Source of the DNA: Roseiarcus sp035606915
Lineage (GTDB): Bacteria; Pseudomonadota; Alphaproteobacteria; Rhizobiales; Beijerinckiaceae
Length of the DNA: 64,000 nucleotides
Assembly (NCBI GenBank): GCA_035606915.1
Contig: DATNDU010000032.1
Location: forward strand, 1 to 64,000
Direction of reading: 5' to 3'
Made by a program: the position numbers and the translations under genes. Positions 17,700 to 26,049 of the stretch are shown here, piece by piece. Numbering within the stretch: the first letter of the stretch is position 1; every line of letters begins with the position of its first letter. Under the pieces are notes generated by a model, which had not been told where the DNA came from, searched no databases, and saw only the letters and a program-made list of their open reading frames with translations.

Positions 17700-19745
17700 A
17701 TGCAGTGGGATGACGAGGCGGCGCCGAAGGGCCTCGACCTGCCGCGCTTGTTCGCCGCCGTTGTCGCGCACAAGCGCTGGATTCTGTTGCCGACGCTCGC
17801 CGCTTTTGTCTGCGCGCTCGCCGTCATCGCCGTCGTCAAGCCGCGCTACACCGCCACCGCCAAAGTGATGCTGGAGAACGGCGACAGCTATTTCACCCGC
17901 CCCGACAAGGCCACGCTCTCGGTCGCCGATAGCGTCATCGACGAAATGACGGTGGCGAGCGAGGCCGAAGCGGCGCAATCGCCCGACGTCGAGCGCCAGG
18001 CGATGGCGAAGCTGAAGCCGGAAGATCTGGCCGAGTTCTCCGGCGGCGGCCTGCTGTCGATGTTTTCCGGGCGCCACGCCGACCTCGCCGAGCGCCGCCT
18101 GGTCGCCTTCGGCAAACAAGTCGAAATCTATCCGCAGGCCAAGACCCGCGTGCTGCTGTTCGAGTTCTCCTCGACGGATCGCCAGCGCGCGGCGCGCGGC
18201 GCCAATGCGCTCGCCCAGGCGTTCCTGGAATCGCAGCGGCTGGCCAAAGACGCCGAGGCGAAATCGGCCTCGAAATGGCTGTCCGAGCAAATCGACGCGC
18301 TGCGCGTCAAGGTCGCCACCGCCGAGAGCCGCATCGAGGCGTTGCGCGCCCAATCCGGTCTGCTGACCGGGGCCAACGGCCTCGCCGTGCCGTCACAGCA
18401 ATTGTCGGAGATCGCCGCCCAGATCGCCAGCGCCCGCGCGGCGGCGACGGCGGCGGCGGCGAAGGCGGAGGCGCTGCGCAATCTCGTGCGCTCGGGCCGG
18501 CTCGACGACGTCGCCTCGGTCGTCAACGACGAGTCGCTGCGCCGCTACGCCGAATCGCGCGTGGCGCTGAAGGCGCAGATCGCCGAGCTTGGCCGCACGC
18601 TGCTGCCGGGCCATCCGCGCATGAAGGAACTCGACGGCCAACTCGCCGGGCTCGAACAGGAGATTCGCGCCGCGGCGATGAAGCGCGTGCATGGCTTCGA
18701 GGAGGACGCGCGCATCGCCAGCACTCAGGTCAAGAGCCTCCAGCAGGCGGTGGCGAGCCAGGCCAAGACCGTCTCCTCCAGCGACGCCGATCAGGTCAAG
18801 CTGCGCGAGCTGGAGATCGACGCCAAGACCGGGCGCGAACAGCTCGAATCGTATCTGACGAAATATCGCGAGGCGATCGCCCGCGACGCCGAGAACGCCG
18901 TGCCGGCCAACGGCCGCATCATCGCCTACGCTTTGACTCCGATGTCGCCGACCTTCCCGAAGACCGGGCCGACGCTGTTGCTGGCGCCGCTCGCCGGCTT
19001 CTTCGTCAGCCTCGGCCTGGTGGTCGCCAAGATCCTGCTCAGCGATGGCGGCGCGGCGGCGCCAGCGCGGACGGCGCCGGCGCCGCGGCCGGAGCGCGAC
19101 CCGAGCCTGCCGTTCGGCATCGATGCGCTGCCCGTGGCGGCGCGCGAGCCGCAGGACTGGGCTGCGGCGGTGGAGAGCTTCGTCGACCGTCTCGCCGATA
19201 CCGGCGAAGGCGAGAGCCTGCCGCTCATGGTCGCCGGCGAGGGCGCGGCGGGGGCGTTGCCGGCGGCGCTGGCCGCGGCGCGGCGCCTCGCCCGGCGCGG
19301 GTCGACGGCGCTCGTCGATCTCAGCCCGAGTCCGAGCTGGCTCGCCGACATGTTCGACCGCGAGCGCGACAACGGCCCGATCGGGGCGGGGCTCAGCGAT
19401 CTCGCGCACGACCCCGACGCCCTCGCCGGGGCCGCGCATCGCGACCTCTCGACACCGCTCGACATCGTCCCCTCGGGCGGCGGCGCGCTAGAGCCGCAGG
19501 ATCTGCCGGCGATCCTGGCGGCGCTGGCGCGCGCTTATGTCTTCGTCGTCGTTCACGCCGCCGATTGGCGCGATCGGCTGGCGATGACGGCGGCTGAGGA
19601 TATGGCGGCGATGCTGCTGGTTGCGCCGTCGCCGGAAGTCGGCGCGGTCGAGGCGCGCGCCCGCGCCGCCTTCAAGGACGAGGGGCTGGCGATCAAAGCC
19701 ATCGGCGCCGGGCCGCACCCGGAGCCGCAGTCGCAGGCGGCGTAA
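17700..19745 (+). CDS. Wzz/ExoP-like polysaccharide copolymerase with degenerate C-terminal kinase domain
   Basis: 681 residues from ATG 17700 (two in-frame TTG codons precede it). First membrane span about residues 26-45, long coiled-coil periplasmic part with a GumC-like block (LLPGHPRMKELDGQLAGLEQEI), second span about 425-445. The cytoplasmic tail keeps the fold order of a BY-kinase but has lost its chemistry: the Walker A position reads AGEGAAGAL (G513 on) without GK[ST], Walker A' reads VDLSPS instead of DxDxR, and no tyrosine cluster ends the protein. It should control chain length but cannot act as an autokinase. Confidence 0.87.
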   Translation: MQWDDEAAPKGLDLPRLFAAVVAHKRWILLPTLAAFVCALAVIAVVKPRYTATAKVMLENGDSYFTRPDKATLSVADSVIDEMTVASEAEAAQSPDVERQAMAKLKPEDLAEFSGGGLLSMFSGRHADLAERRLVAFGKQVEIYPQAKTRVLLFEFSSTDRQRAARGANALAQAFLESQRLAKDAEAKSASKWLSEQIDALRVKVATAESRIEALRAQSGLLTGANGLAVPSQQLSEIAAQIASARAAATAAAAKAEALRNLVRSGRLDDVASVVNDESLRRYAESRVALKAQIAELGRTLLPGHPRMKELDGQLAGLEQEIRAAAMKRVHGFEEDARIASTQVKSLQQAVASQAKTVSSSDADQVKLRELEIDAKTGREQLESYLTKYREAIARDAENAVPANGRIIAYALTPMSPTFPKTGPTLLLAPLAGFFVSLGLVVAKILLSDGGAAAPARTAPAPRPERDPSLPFGIDALPVAAREPQDWAAAVESFVDRLADTGEGESLPLMVAGEGAAGALPAALAAARRLARRGSTALVDLSPSPSWLADMFDRERDNGPIGAGLSDLAHDPDALAGAAHRDLSTPLDIVPSGGGALEPQDLPAILAALARAYVFVVVHAADWRDRLAMTAAEDMAAMLLVAPSPEVGAVEARARAAFKDEGLAIKAIGAGPHPEPQSQAA

Positions 19746-19838
19746 TGCCGACGGTCAATCGCGCGGCCTCGTCGTGCCCGGGCTTGTCCCGGGCATCCAC
19801 GTCGCGCCGCGTTCCCAAGGTGTTGCCGTGTCGCGGAC

Positions 19839-20576
19839 CTATGTCGGCTTCGTGGACAGCGCGCGCAAGCGCTCGACCTCGGCGGCGAGTTCGCCGCGGC
19901 GGCCGGCGGGCACGGCGCGGGGGCTCTCGATGCGCACCTCGCCGATGATGCGGGCGGGCCGCGCGCTCAGCACGTAAATGACGTCGGCGAGGTCGAGGGC
20001 GTCCTCGACGTCATGGGTGACGAGCACCGCCGACACGCGCTTGTCGTCGATCAACCGCGCCAGATCGGCGCGGATGGCGCGGGCGAGCGGCGGGTCGAGC
20101 GAGACGAAGGGTTCGTCAAGCAGCAACAGGTCCGGCTTGGCGGCGAGCGCGCGCGCCAGCGAGGTGCGACGGGCCAGACCCAGCGACAACTCGCCGGGAA
20201 AATGGCCGCGATGCTCGACGAGCCCGAGCGCGGCGAACAGCGTGGCGCGCTCTTGCGCCGTCGATTCCGGCGCGCCGAGGCGCACATTGTCGTCGACGCT
20301 GCGCCACGGCAGCAGGCGCGGTTCCTGGAACGCCATCGCGATGCGCGCCTCACGCGGCCGGCTCACGGTTCCCTCGAAGGCGCGGTCGAGCCCGGCGAGA
20401 ATACGCATCAGCGTCGTCTTGCCGCAGCCGGAGGGGCCGATGAGCGCCGCTGTCTCGCCGGCGCGCAGCGCGAAGGCGAGGCCGGCGAGGATCTCGACGG
20501 TTTGGCCCTGCGCGGTGCGCGCCGCCTTGCGGGCGACGCTAACTGCGAGCGGGGCGCGGTCGCCAGCGGGTGGCAT
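19839..20576 (-). CDS. ABC transporter ATP-binding protein, taurine/nitrate (SsuB/TauB) type
   Basis: 245 residues from ATG 20576; longer in-frame starts up to 20642 lie inside the permease gene. Walker A GPSGCGKTT, Q-loop AMAFQEPRLLPW, Walker B LLLLDEPFVSLD and H-loop VTHDVEDAL are intact, but the signature LSGGQ reads LSLGL, a weak form. FQEPRLLPWRSVDDN is typical of sulfonate/nitrate importers. It is the last gene of a seven-gene minus-strand run and overlaps the permease by 38 bp. Confidence 0.88.
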   Translation of the reverse strand: MPPAGDRAPLAVSVARKAARTAQGQTVEILAGLAFALRAGETAALIGPSGCGKTTLMRILAGLDRAFEGTVSRPREARIAMAFQEPRLLPWRSVDDNVRLGAPESTAQERATLFAALGLVEHRGHFPGELSLGLARRTSLARALAAKPDLLLLDEPFVSLDPPLARAIRADLARLIDDKRVSAVLVTHDVEDALDLADVIYVLSARPARIIGEVRIESPRAVPAGRRGELAAEVERLRALSTKPT

Positions 20577-21285
20577 GACGTTCGAACGGCTGGACAAAGA
20601 CACTCTCGACAACAAGCATGATTGCGGTGAACGGCAGCGCATAGGCCAGCAGCGTCGTCACGTCGAATAGCTGGAACGCCGTGCCGATCTCGAAGCCGAC
20701 GCCGTTCGGCCGCCCGAGCAATTCGACCACCAGCACGATTTTCCACACCAGCGACAGGCCCGAGCGCGTCGCCGCGGCGAAGAACGGCGCCAACTGCGGC
20801 ATGACGACATGGCGCCAGCGCTTCCAGGCTGAGAAGCCGAACACGCTGGCCATTTCGTCGAGCCCGGCGTCGAGCGTGCGCGCGCCCTCGCGCAGCGTGA
20901 CGACGGTGTTGGGCATCTTGTTGAGCGCCACCGCGCCGATCGCCGCCGTCTCGTTGAGGCCGATCCAGATGTAGGCGAGCACGATGATGACCAGCGCCGG
21001 CAGGTTGAGCAGCACGACGATGGGGGCGTCGCACCAGCGATCGACGGCGTCGCGCCGCCCCATCGCGTAACCCAGCGCCGAGCCCAGCGCCATCGCCAGT
21101 GCGAATGCGGCGGCGACGCGGGCCATGGTGACGGCGAGCGCGCGCGGCAGCTCGCCGCTCCGCGTCTGCAAAGCGATGGCGTTGAGCACGGCGAGCGGGC
21201 TTGGCAGCAGCCGCGGATCGGCGAAATGCGCGGCTGCCTGCCAGATCAGCAGCAACGCCAGCAGCGATCCCAGCCGCGCCGCCAA
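20539..21285 (-). CDS. ABC transporter permease, taurine/nitrate (SsuC) type
   Basis: 248 residues, six or so spans and the BPD_transp_1 EAA-type loop (DEMASVFGFSAWKRWRHVVMPQLAPFFAAATRSGLSLVWKIVLVVELLG). Starts 2 bp after the stop of the binding-protein gene. Forms the inner-membrane channel of the importer with the flanking ATPase and binding protein. Ligand unknown. Confidence 0.88.
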   Translation of the reverse strand: MAARLGSLLALLLIWQAAAHFADPRLLPSPLAVLNAIALQTRSGELPRALAVTMARVAAAFALAMALGSALGYAMGRRDAVDRWCDAPIVVLLNLPALVIIVLAYIWIGLNETAAIGAVALNKMPNTVVTLREGARTLDAGLDEMASVFGFSAWKRWRHVVMPQLAPFFAAATRSGLSLVWKIVLVVELLGRPNGVGFEIGTAFQLFDVTTLLAYALPFTAIMLVVESVFVQPFERHATRWRPRPARS

Positions 21286-21287
21286 AT

Positions 21288-22259
21288 TCAGCGGCCCGGG
21301 TCGTAGAAGGCGGCGACGTCGAGATCCTTCGCGCCGCCGGTGAGTTCCGTCCCGCTGACGTCGGCGATGGCCTTGAACAGCGCCCGCGCATCGGTCGCCT
21401 CGTCGGCGACCGGGCGCTTCGGCGCGCCGGCGAGATAGACGCGGCGATAGGCCTCAAACGTCGCCGCGTCGGTCGCGCGCATGCGGGCGCGCACCGGCGC
21501 CCAGGCGGCGGGATCTGTGGCCAGCGCCTCATGCGCCTTGGCGAGCATGGCGAAAAAGCGCTTCAGCGCCGGCCCGTGCGTGCGCGCGAAGGCTGAGGAG
21601 AACACATAGCCGGTCATCGCCACCGGCCCCTTGGCGCCCAGCCTCTTCTCGACGTCGGACATCTCGATGACGCGCTTGAAGCCATGCGCTTCGAGATCGG
21701 CGCAGAAATTCCAGAATTCCAGCGCCGCGTCGATCTCGCCCTGGATGAGCTTGGCGGCGATCAGCGGCGGGGCGCCGTAGATCGGCCGCGTCTGCTTGGC
21801 GAGATCGAGGCCGGAGCGCCGGGCCAGCGCACGCAGCATCAGCCAGCTCTTGTCGAGCGGGCCGCCGGCGATGCCGATCGACTTGCCCTTGAGATCGGCG
21901 AGCGAGGCGATCGTCGATGTCTTGGGCGCCATCACCGCGCCGAGCGCGGTGGAATAGGGGGTGAACAGCAGATCGTCGCCGAGCCCGCGTTCGCGCGCCA
22001 CCCACAGCCAGTCGGAGACGATCATGTCCACCGCGCCGCCGCGCAGCGAGATCTTGCCGGCCTCGGTGGAAGCGAGTTCCTCGATCCGGATGTCGAGATC
22101 GGCCGCCTTGTCGAGCCCGCGCGCCTTGGCGACCGCCAATTCCCAGGCGACGGTGCCGGTGCGCTGCACCGCGATGCGCAGCGTGTCGGCGGCGAGGGCT
22201 TGAACGGCCGAGAGGCCGAGCAGCAGCACCGCGACGCCCAATCCGAGCGATAATTTCAT
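21288..22259 (-). CDS. ABC transporter substrate-binding protein (NMT1/SsuA-like)
   Basis: 323 residues from ATG 22259, one base after the PQQ-type permease stop and with GGGGGGATGAG upstream. Signal peptide (LGLGVAVLLLGLSAVQALAA) then a type II periplasmic-binding fold: TLRIAVQRTGTVAWELAVAKARGLDKAADLDIRIEELASTEAGKISLRGGAVDMIVSDW, and DLKGKSIGIAGGPLDKSW. The family binds taurine, sulfonates, nitrate, thiamine precursors and similar. Its one-base junction with the PQQ-type permease suggests that the importer works with that system. Confidence 0.87.
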   Translation of the reverse strand: MKLSLGLGVAVLLLGLSAVQALAADTLRIAVQRTGTVAWELAVAKARGLDKAADLDIRIEELASTEAGKISLRGGAVDMIVSDWLWVARERGLGDDLLFTPYSTALGAVMAPKTSTIASLADLKGKSIGIAGGPLDKSWLMLRALARRSGLDLAKQTRPIYGAPPLIAAKLIQGEIDAALEFWNFCADLEAHGFKRVIEMSDVEKRLGAKGPVAMTGYVFSSAFARTHGPALKRFFAMLAKAHEALATDPAAWAPVRARMRATDAATFEAYRRVYLAGAPKRPVADEATDARALFKAIADVSGTELTGGAKDLDVAAFYDPGR

Positions 22260-22260
22260 C

Positions 22261-23094
22261 TCATCCCCCCCGTCGCATGAGAAGCCCGCGCGCGGGATCG
22301 TAGGCCCAGATCGCGCTGGCGAGAAAGACGATCGTGCAGCCGACGACGACGGCGAGCGAGGTCGGCTCGATCTTGCCATAAAACGCGAATCTGGTCAGTT
22401 CGACCGCATAGGTGAACGGATTGAACTTGCACACCAAGGCCAGCCACGGGCTGCCCTGCTGCACGCGCCACAGCGGATAGAGCGCCGAAGAAGCGAAGAA
22501 CATCGGGAAAATGACGAAGTTCATCACGCCGGCGAAGTTCTCCAACTGCTTGATGAGCGAGGACAACAGCATGCCGAACGCGCCCATCATCAGCCCCGAC
22601 AGCATCAGCGCCGGCAGCACGCTGATATAGTTCCACCAGTTCGTCGGCTGGATCTCCCAGAAATAGGCGATGACGAGAAATGCGTAGACCTGGAGGATCG
22701 ACACCGCCACGCCTGCGATCAACTTGGAGACGAGCAGGAACCAGCGCGGCGCCGGGCTGACCAGCAGCATGCGCATCGAGCCCATCTCGCGGTCGTAGAC
22801 CATCGACAGCGACGATTGCATGCCGTTGAACAATTGGATCATCGCTATCAGGCCCGGCGTGATGTAGACCTCATACAAAACATAGGTGTCATAGGGCGGA
22901 ATGATCGAGACGCCGAGCGTCTGGCGGAAGCCGGCGGCGAAGATGAACAGCCAGACCAGCGGTCGCACCAGCGCCGAGATGAACCGCTCGCGCTGATGCA
23001 GGAAGCGCAGCGATTCGCGCCAGACGATGCCATTCAGGCATATCCATAGCCGGGCCGGGCCGAAGCCGCGGTGGGTGTCGTCGACGGCGCTCAA
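22261..23094 (-). CDS. ABC-2 type permease, PQQ-dependent alcohol dehydrogenase-associated
   Basis: 277 residues. I take a TTG start at 23094 that overlaps the ATPase stop (TTGA), since upstream in-frame sequence is the shadow of the ATPase gene. ABC-2 fold with six spans, FISALVRPLVWLFIFAAGFRQTLG, YDREMGSMRMLLVSPAPRWFLLVSKL and SSALYPLWRVQQGSPWLALVCKFNPFTYAVELTRF. Matches the family of permeases found beside PQQ alcohol dehydrogenases (ped-type, and lutF-like in methylotrophs). ABC-2 permeases are usually exporters. Pairs with the upstream ATPase. Confidence 0.88.
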   Translation of the reverse strand: MSAVDDTHRGFGPARLWICLNGIVWRESLRFLHQRERFISALVRPLVWLFIFAAGFRQTLGVSIIPPYDTYVLYEVYITPGLIAMIQLFNGMQSSLSMVYDREMGSMRMLLVSPAPRWFLLVSKLIAGVAVSILQVYAFLVIAYFWEIQPTNWWNYISVLPALMLSGLMMGAFGMLLSSLIKQLENFAGVMNFVIFPMFFASSALYPLWRVQQGSPWLALVCKFNPFTYAVELTRFAFYGKIEPTSLAVVVGCTIVFLASAIWAYDPARGLLMRRGG

Positions 23095-23852
23095 GCGTCG
23101 GTCTCCGCGCTCGGCGCCTGCGCGCCGGTGAGCCGGGTGAACGCCTCGCCGATGCCGGAAGCGCTGGCGCCGGCGACGATCTCGGCGCTGGTCGCATCGG
23201 CGCGCAGCTTGCCCTTGTGCAGCACGACGACGTGGTCTTGCGGCCTGATCTCGTCGACGAGATGCGTCGTCCACAACACACCGACGCCGTCGTCGCGCGC
23301 GAGATCGCGCACCACGCCGAGGATATCGGCGCGGGCCTGGATGTCGAGCCCCGCCGTCGGCTCGTCGAGCAGGATGAGCCTCGGCTCATGCAGCAGGGCG
23401 CGCGCGATCTCGACGCGCCGCATCTGGCCGCCGCTGAGATGGCGGGCGCGGTCGCGCACGCGGTCGGCGAGGCCGACGCGCTCCAGCAGGATCTTCTGCC
23501 GTTCGCGCCGTTTGCCTCGCCGCATGCCTTGCAGCGCGCCGTGATAGGCCATGTTCTGCTCGATGGTGAGATCGGGGTCGAGCGTGCGGCTCTGGAAGAC
23601 GACGCCGAGCCGGGCCAGCGCCGCGCCGCTGTCGCGCGCGACGTCATGGCCGAAGATGCGCACGACGCCGGCCTTCGGCGCATAAAGATGCGTGACGACC
23701 GAGAACAAGGTGCTTTTGCCGGCCCCGTTGAGGCCGAGCAGCACGCAGAAGCTGCCCGGCGCCACCGAGAAGCTCACATCGTCGAGCGCCGTGCGCGCGC
23801 CATAGGCGTGCGTGACGTGCTCGATCGTCAAGGCGTTGGGCTGTGCGTTCAT
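23091..23852 (-). CDS. ABC transporter ATP-binding protein, PQQ-dependent alcohol dehydrogenase-associated
   Basis: 253 residues with every ABC motif intact: Walker A LLGLNGAGKST, Q-loop LGVVFQSRTLDPDLTIEQNM, signature HLSGGQMRRVEIARAL, Walker B LILLDEPTAGLD, H-loop WTTHLVDEI. The sequence style is the CcmA/NodI-like export ATPase of PQQ-linked clusters. The start overlaps the stop of the beta-propeller gene (ATGA) and the end overlaps the permease start (TTGA), so the three should be made in fixed ratio. Confidence 0.92.
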   Translation of the reverse strand: MNAQPNALTIEHVTHAYGARTALDDVSFSVAPGSFCVLLGLNGAGKSTLFSVVTHLYAPKAGVVRIFGHDVARDSGAALARLGVVFQSRTLDPDLTIEQNMAYHGALQGMRRGKRRERQKILLERVGLADRVRDRARHLSGGQMRRVEIARALLHEPRLILLDEPTAGLDIQARADILGVVRDLARDDGVGVLWTTHLVDEIRPQDHVVVLHKGKLRADATSAEIVAGASASGIGEAFTRLTGAQAPSAETDA

Positions 23853-24814
23853 GGTGAGGAAATGGCCACGCCCCAGGGGAACGAGCCGACGGCGATCGAC
23901 TTGACCACCTTCAGCGAGGCGATGTCGATCACCGAAATGTCGTTGGTGACGCCGTTGGTGGAGACCAGCGTCTTGCCGTCCGGCGTCAGCTCCAACTGCC
24001 AGACGCGCTGGCCGACGAGCAGATATTTGATCGGCTTCAGCGTCGCCGTATCCACCACCGCGACGCGATTGGCGGGGCCGAGCGCGACGAAGCCGAGCTT
24101 ACCGTCTTGCGAGAAGCGGATGCCGACCGGCTGGATTTGCTCCTTGGTGAGGCCGGCCACCGCGAAATTGATCGTGTGTATGACGGCATGTTTGACCGGA
24201 TCGATGACGCTGACCACGCCGCCAACTTCCGACGACACCCAAAGCTGCTTGCCGTCGGGCGAGAAGTCGGCGTAGCGCGGCCGCGGCGGCACCAGCACAT
24301 TGGCGACGACCTTCTTGGCGCGCCAGTCGATGAAATGCGCCATGCTCGTCGTTTCCGACGTGTTGACGACCGTCTCGCCGTCCTTGCTGACGGCGACCCC
24401 TTCGGGCTCGACGCCAACCGGAATTTCGATGATCGCCTGTTTGGTTTTGACGTCGATGGCGGTCAACAGCGCGTCGTTTTCGTTGGCGACGAACAGCAGC
24501 TTGCCGTCGGGGCTCAGGCGCAGTTGCTCGGGATCGGGGCCGGACGGCAGTTCGCCGACCTTTTCCATCGTCTTCGTGTCGACGATGGCGATGGTGTCGT
24601 CGTCGCCGAGGCAGATATAGAGCAGCTTCTGATCCTTCGACAGCGCGATGCCGCGCGGGCGCTGCCCGACCTCGACCGTCTTGACCGCGACGAGCTTGTC
24701 GAGGTTGACGACGGTGATCGAATTGCCCTTCTCGTTGGTGATATAGGCGGTCGCGGCGGCAGCCGGGCTCACCGCGAGGAACAGCGCGAGCGCGGAAATT
24801 ACGGCAGTTTGCAT
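23849..24814 (-). CDS. Secreted YVTN beta-propeller protein, PQQ-catabolism-associated
   Basis: 321 residues from ATG 24814. Signal peptide (ISALALFLAVSPAAA) then seven YVTN-type blades: TAYITNEKGNSITVVNLDKLVAVKTVEVGQRPRGIALSKD, PSGPDPEQLRLSPDGKLLFVANEND and so on, ending GVTNDISVIDIASLKVVKSIAVGSFPWGVAI. Fits the PQQ-associated beta-propeller family that travels with this ABC set. Periplasmic; by analogy to lut clusters it could bind a cofactor or metal, but no ligand site can be read from the sequence. Overlaps the ends of both neighbouring genes. Confidence 0.9.
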   Translation of the reverse strand: MQTAVISALALFLAVSPAAAATAYITNEKGNSITVVNLDKLVAVKTVEVGQRPRGIALSKDQKLLYICLGDDDTIAIVDTKTMEKVGELPSGPDPEQLRLSPDGKLLFVANENDALLTAIDVKTKQAIIEIPVGVEPEGVAVSKDGETVVNTSETTSMAHFIDWRAKKVVANVLVPPRPRYADFSPDGKQLWVSSEVGGVVSVIDPVKHAVIHTINFAVAGLTKEQIQPVGIRFSQDGKLGFVALGPANRVAVVDTATLKPIKYLLVGQRVWQLELTPDGKTLVSTNGVTNDISVIDIASLKVVKSIAVGSFPWGVAISSP

Positions 24815-26049
24815 TTCGTCTCCGGCTGATCGAGACCCATCGTGTCGAGTACCGACACCTGATGCAGATAGCCTTCCTGGGGCGAAACCGAGACCGTCGA
24901 GCGGCCGTCGGTGAGCAGGATCGGCTGCCGCAATTGCTGATTCCACGGCCGCAGCGTCAAGCGCGTGCCCTTGAAATCGGCGACTTCGAAGGCGGGGCTG
25001 CGCATATAGGTGCGCAGCTTCTCGGGGTCGTCGGTCTTGATGTGGGCGACGGCGTCGCCAATCATGCGCGCGGCGACCCAGGCCTGGTTGTCGCGCGCCG
25101 TCATGCCGCGCTTGAAGGCGCGAAAGAAGCGGTGCTGCAACTGAATGCCGCCCCATAGTTCATGCGAGGGATCCCAACTCGTCGGCATCAGCCCGGCCGA
25201 GCCGACGACCGGCCGCGCGTCCCAGGTGCGATAGGGCAGATAACCGGCGAACACGTTGTTCTCATCGGCCGCCACCAGCACGTCGTAATCCGGCGTATTC
25301 TGCGTGAACTCCGGCATCTGCGTCTGCACCTGGACGACGCCGGAATCGGAGCGCCGGCCGCCGCCGGTGTCGGCGTAGGTGCGGGCTTCGACGATCTTGG
25401 CCCCGAACTTGTGCGCCGCGCGCGTGTAAGCCGCGCCGAGCAGTTTGTCGTCGGGATGCGAGCCGACGACGAGGAACCAGCGCCGCCATCGCTTCCACAT
25501 CAGATATTGCGCGAGCCCGTCGGCGAGCATGGCGCGGCTCGGCGCGGTGTGGATGACATTGGCGCGGCAATCCTGCTCGCGCACGCGCTCGTCGGGCGCG
25601 CCGGCGTTGAAGATCAGCGCGCCCTTGGCGTGGTCGGCGACGGCCAGCAACTTGTCGGCCGGCAGGTCGACGACGAACAGCTTGACGCCCTCGGCGGTCA
25701 TCTTGTCGAGTTTGGCGATCGGGTCCTCGCTCGCGCCGACCTTGGCCTCGACCATCGAGTAAGTCTGGTCGAGGAAACGACCGGTGGTGTTGTCGTCCTC
25801 CAGCGCCATCTTGACGCCCGCGACGAAGTCGTCAGGCGCCGGAATGTCGAGAATGGAGATCGTCTCGCGGCTGTGGACCTGGCGCAGCACGCCGATCTTG
25901 ACCGCCAGCGTATCGGCGGCAGCGGGGCTCGCCGCGAATGCGAGCCAGACGACCCCGGCGACGGCGAGGGCGCATTGCGCGGCGCCAGGCAGCCGTGCGA
26001 GGCTTTGCGTCAGGCGCCGAATCCCGGCGCGAAAGGAGGAAATGAGCAT
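24799..26049 (-). CDS. Substrate-binding protein of PQQ-dehydrogenase-type ABC system
   Basis: 416 residues if started at ATG 26049; the hydrophobic core (CALAVAGVVWLAFAASPAAA) ends near residue 45, so a later non-ATG start is possible. The mature part is a type I periplasmic-binding (Leu/Ile/Val-like) fold: LAVKIGVLRQVHSRETISILDIPAPDDFVAGVKMALEDDNTTGRFL, and LFVVDLPADKLLAVADHAKGALIFNAGAPDERVREQDCRANVIHTAPSRAMLADGLAQYLMWKRWRRWFLVVG. Fits the PQQ-associated binding-protein family. First gene of the seven-gene run; its 3' end overlaps the propeller start by 16 bp and its start codon overlaps that of the divergent gene at 26048. Confidence 0.87.
   Translation of the reverse strand: MLISSFRAGIRRLTQSLARLPGAAQCALAVAGVVWLAFAASPAAADTLAVKIGVLRQVHSRETISILDIPAPDDFVAGVKMALEDDNTTGRFLDQTYSMVEAKVGASEDPIAKLDKMTAEGVKLFVVDLPADKLLAVADHAKGALIFNAGAPDERVREQDCRANVIHTAPSRAMLADGLAQYLMWKRWRRWFLVVGSHPDDKLLGAAYTRAAHKFGAKIVEARTYADTGGGRRSDSGVVQVQTQMPEFTQNTPDYDVLVAADENNVFAGYLPYRTWDARPVVGSAGLMPTSWDPSHELWGGIQLQHRFFRAFKRGMTARDNQAWVAARMIGDAVAHIKTDDPEKLRTYMRSPAFEVADFKGTRLTLRPWNQQLRQPILLTDGRSTVSVSPQEGYLHQVSVLDTMGLDQPETKCKLP

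Noticed and set aside
19839..20642. Upstream start (20642) for the SsuB-like ATPase
   Set aside because: It would extend the gene by 22 residues of non-ATPase sequence deep into the permease; the ATG at 20576 begins where the domain begins.
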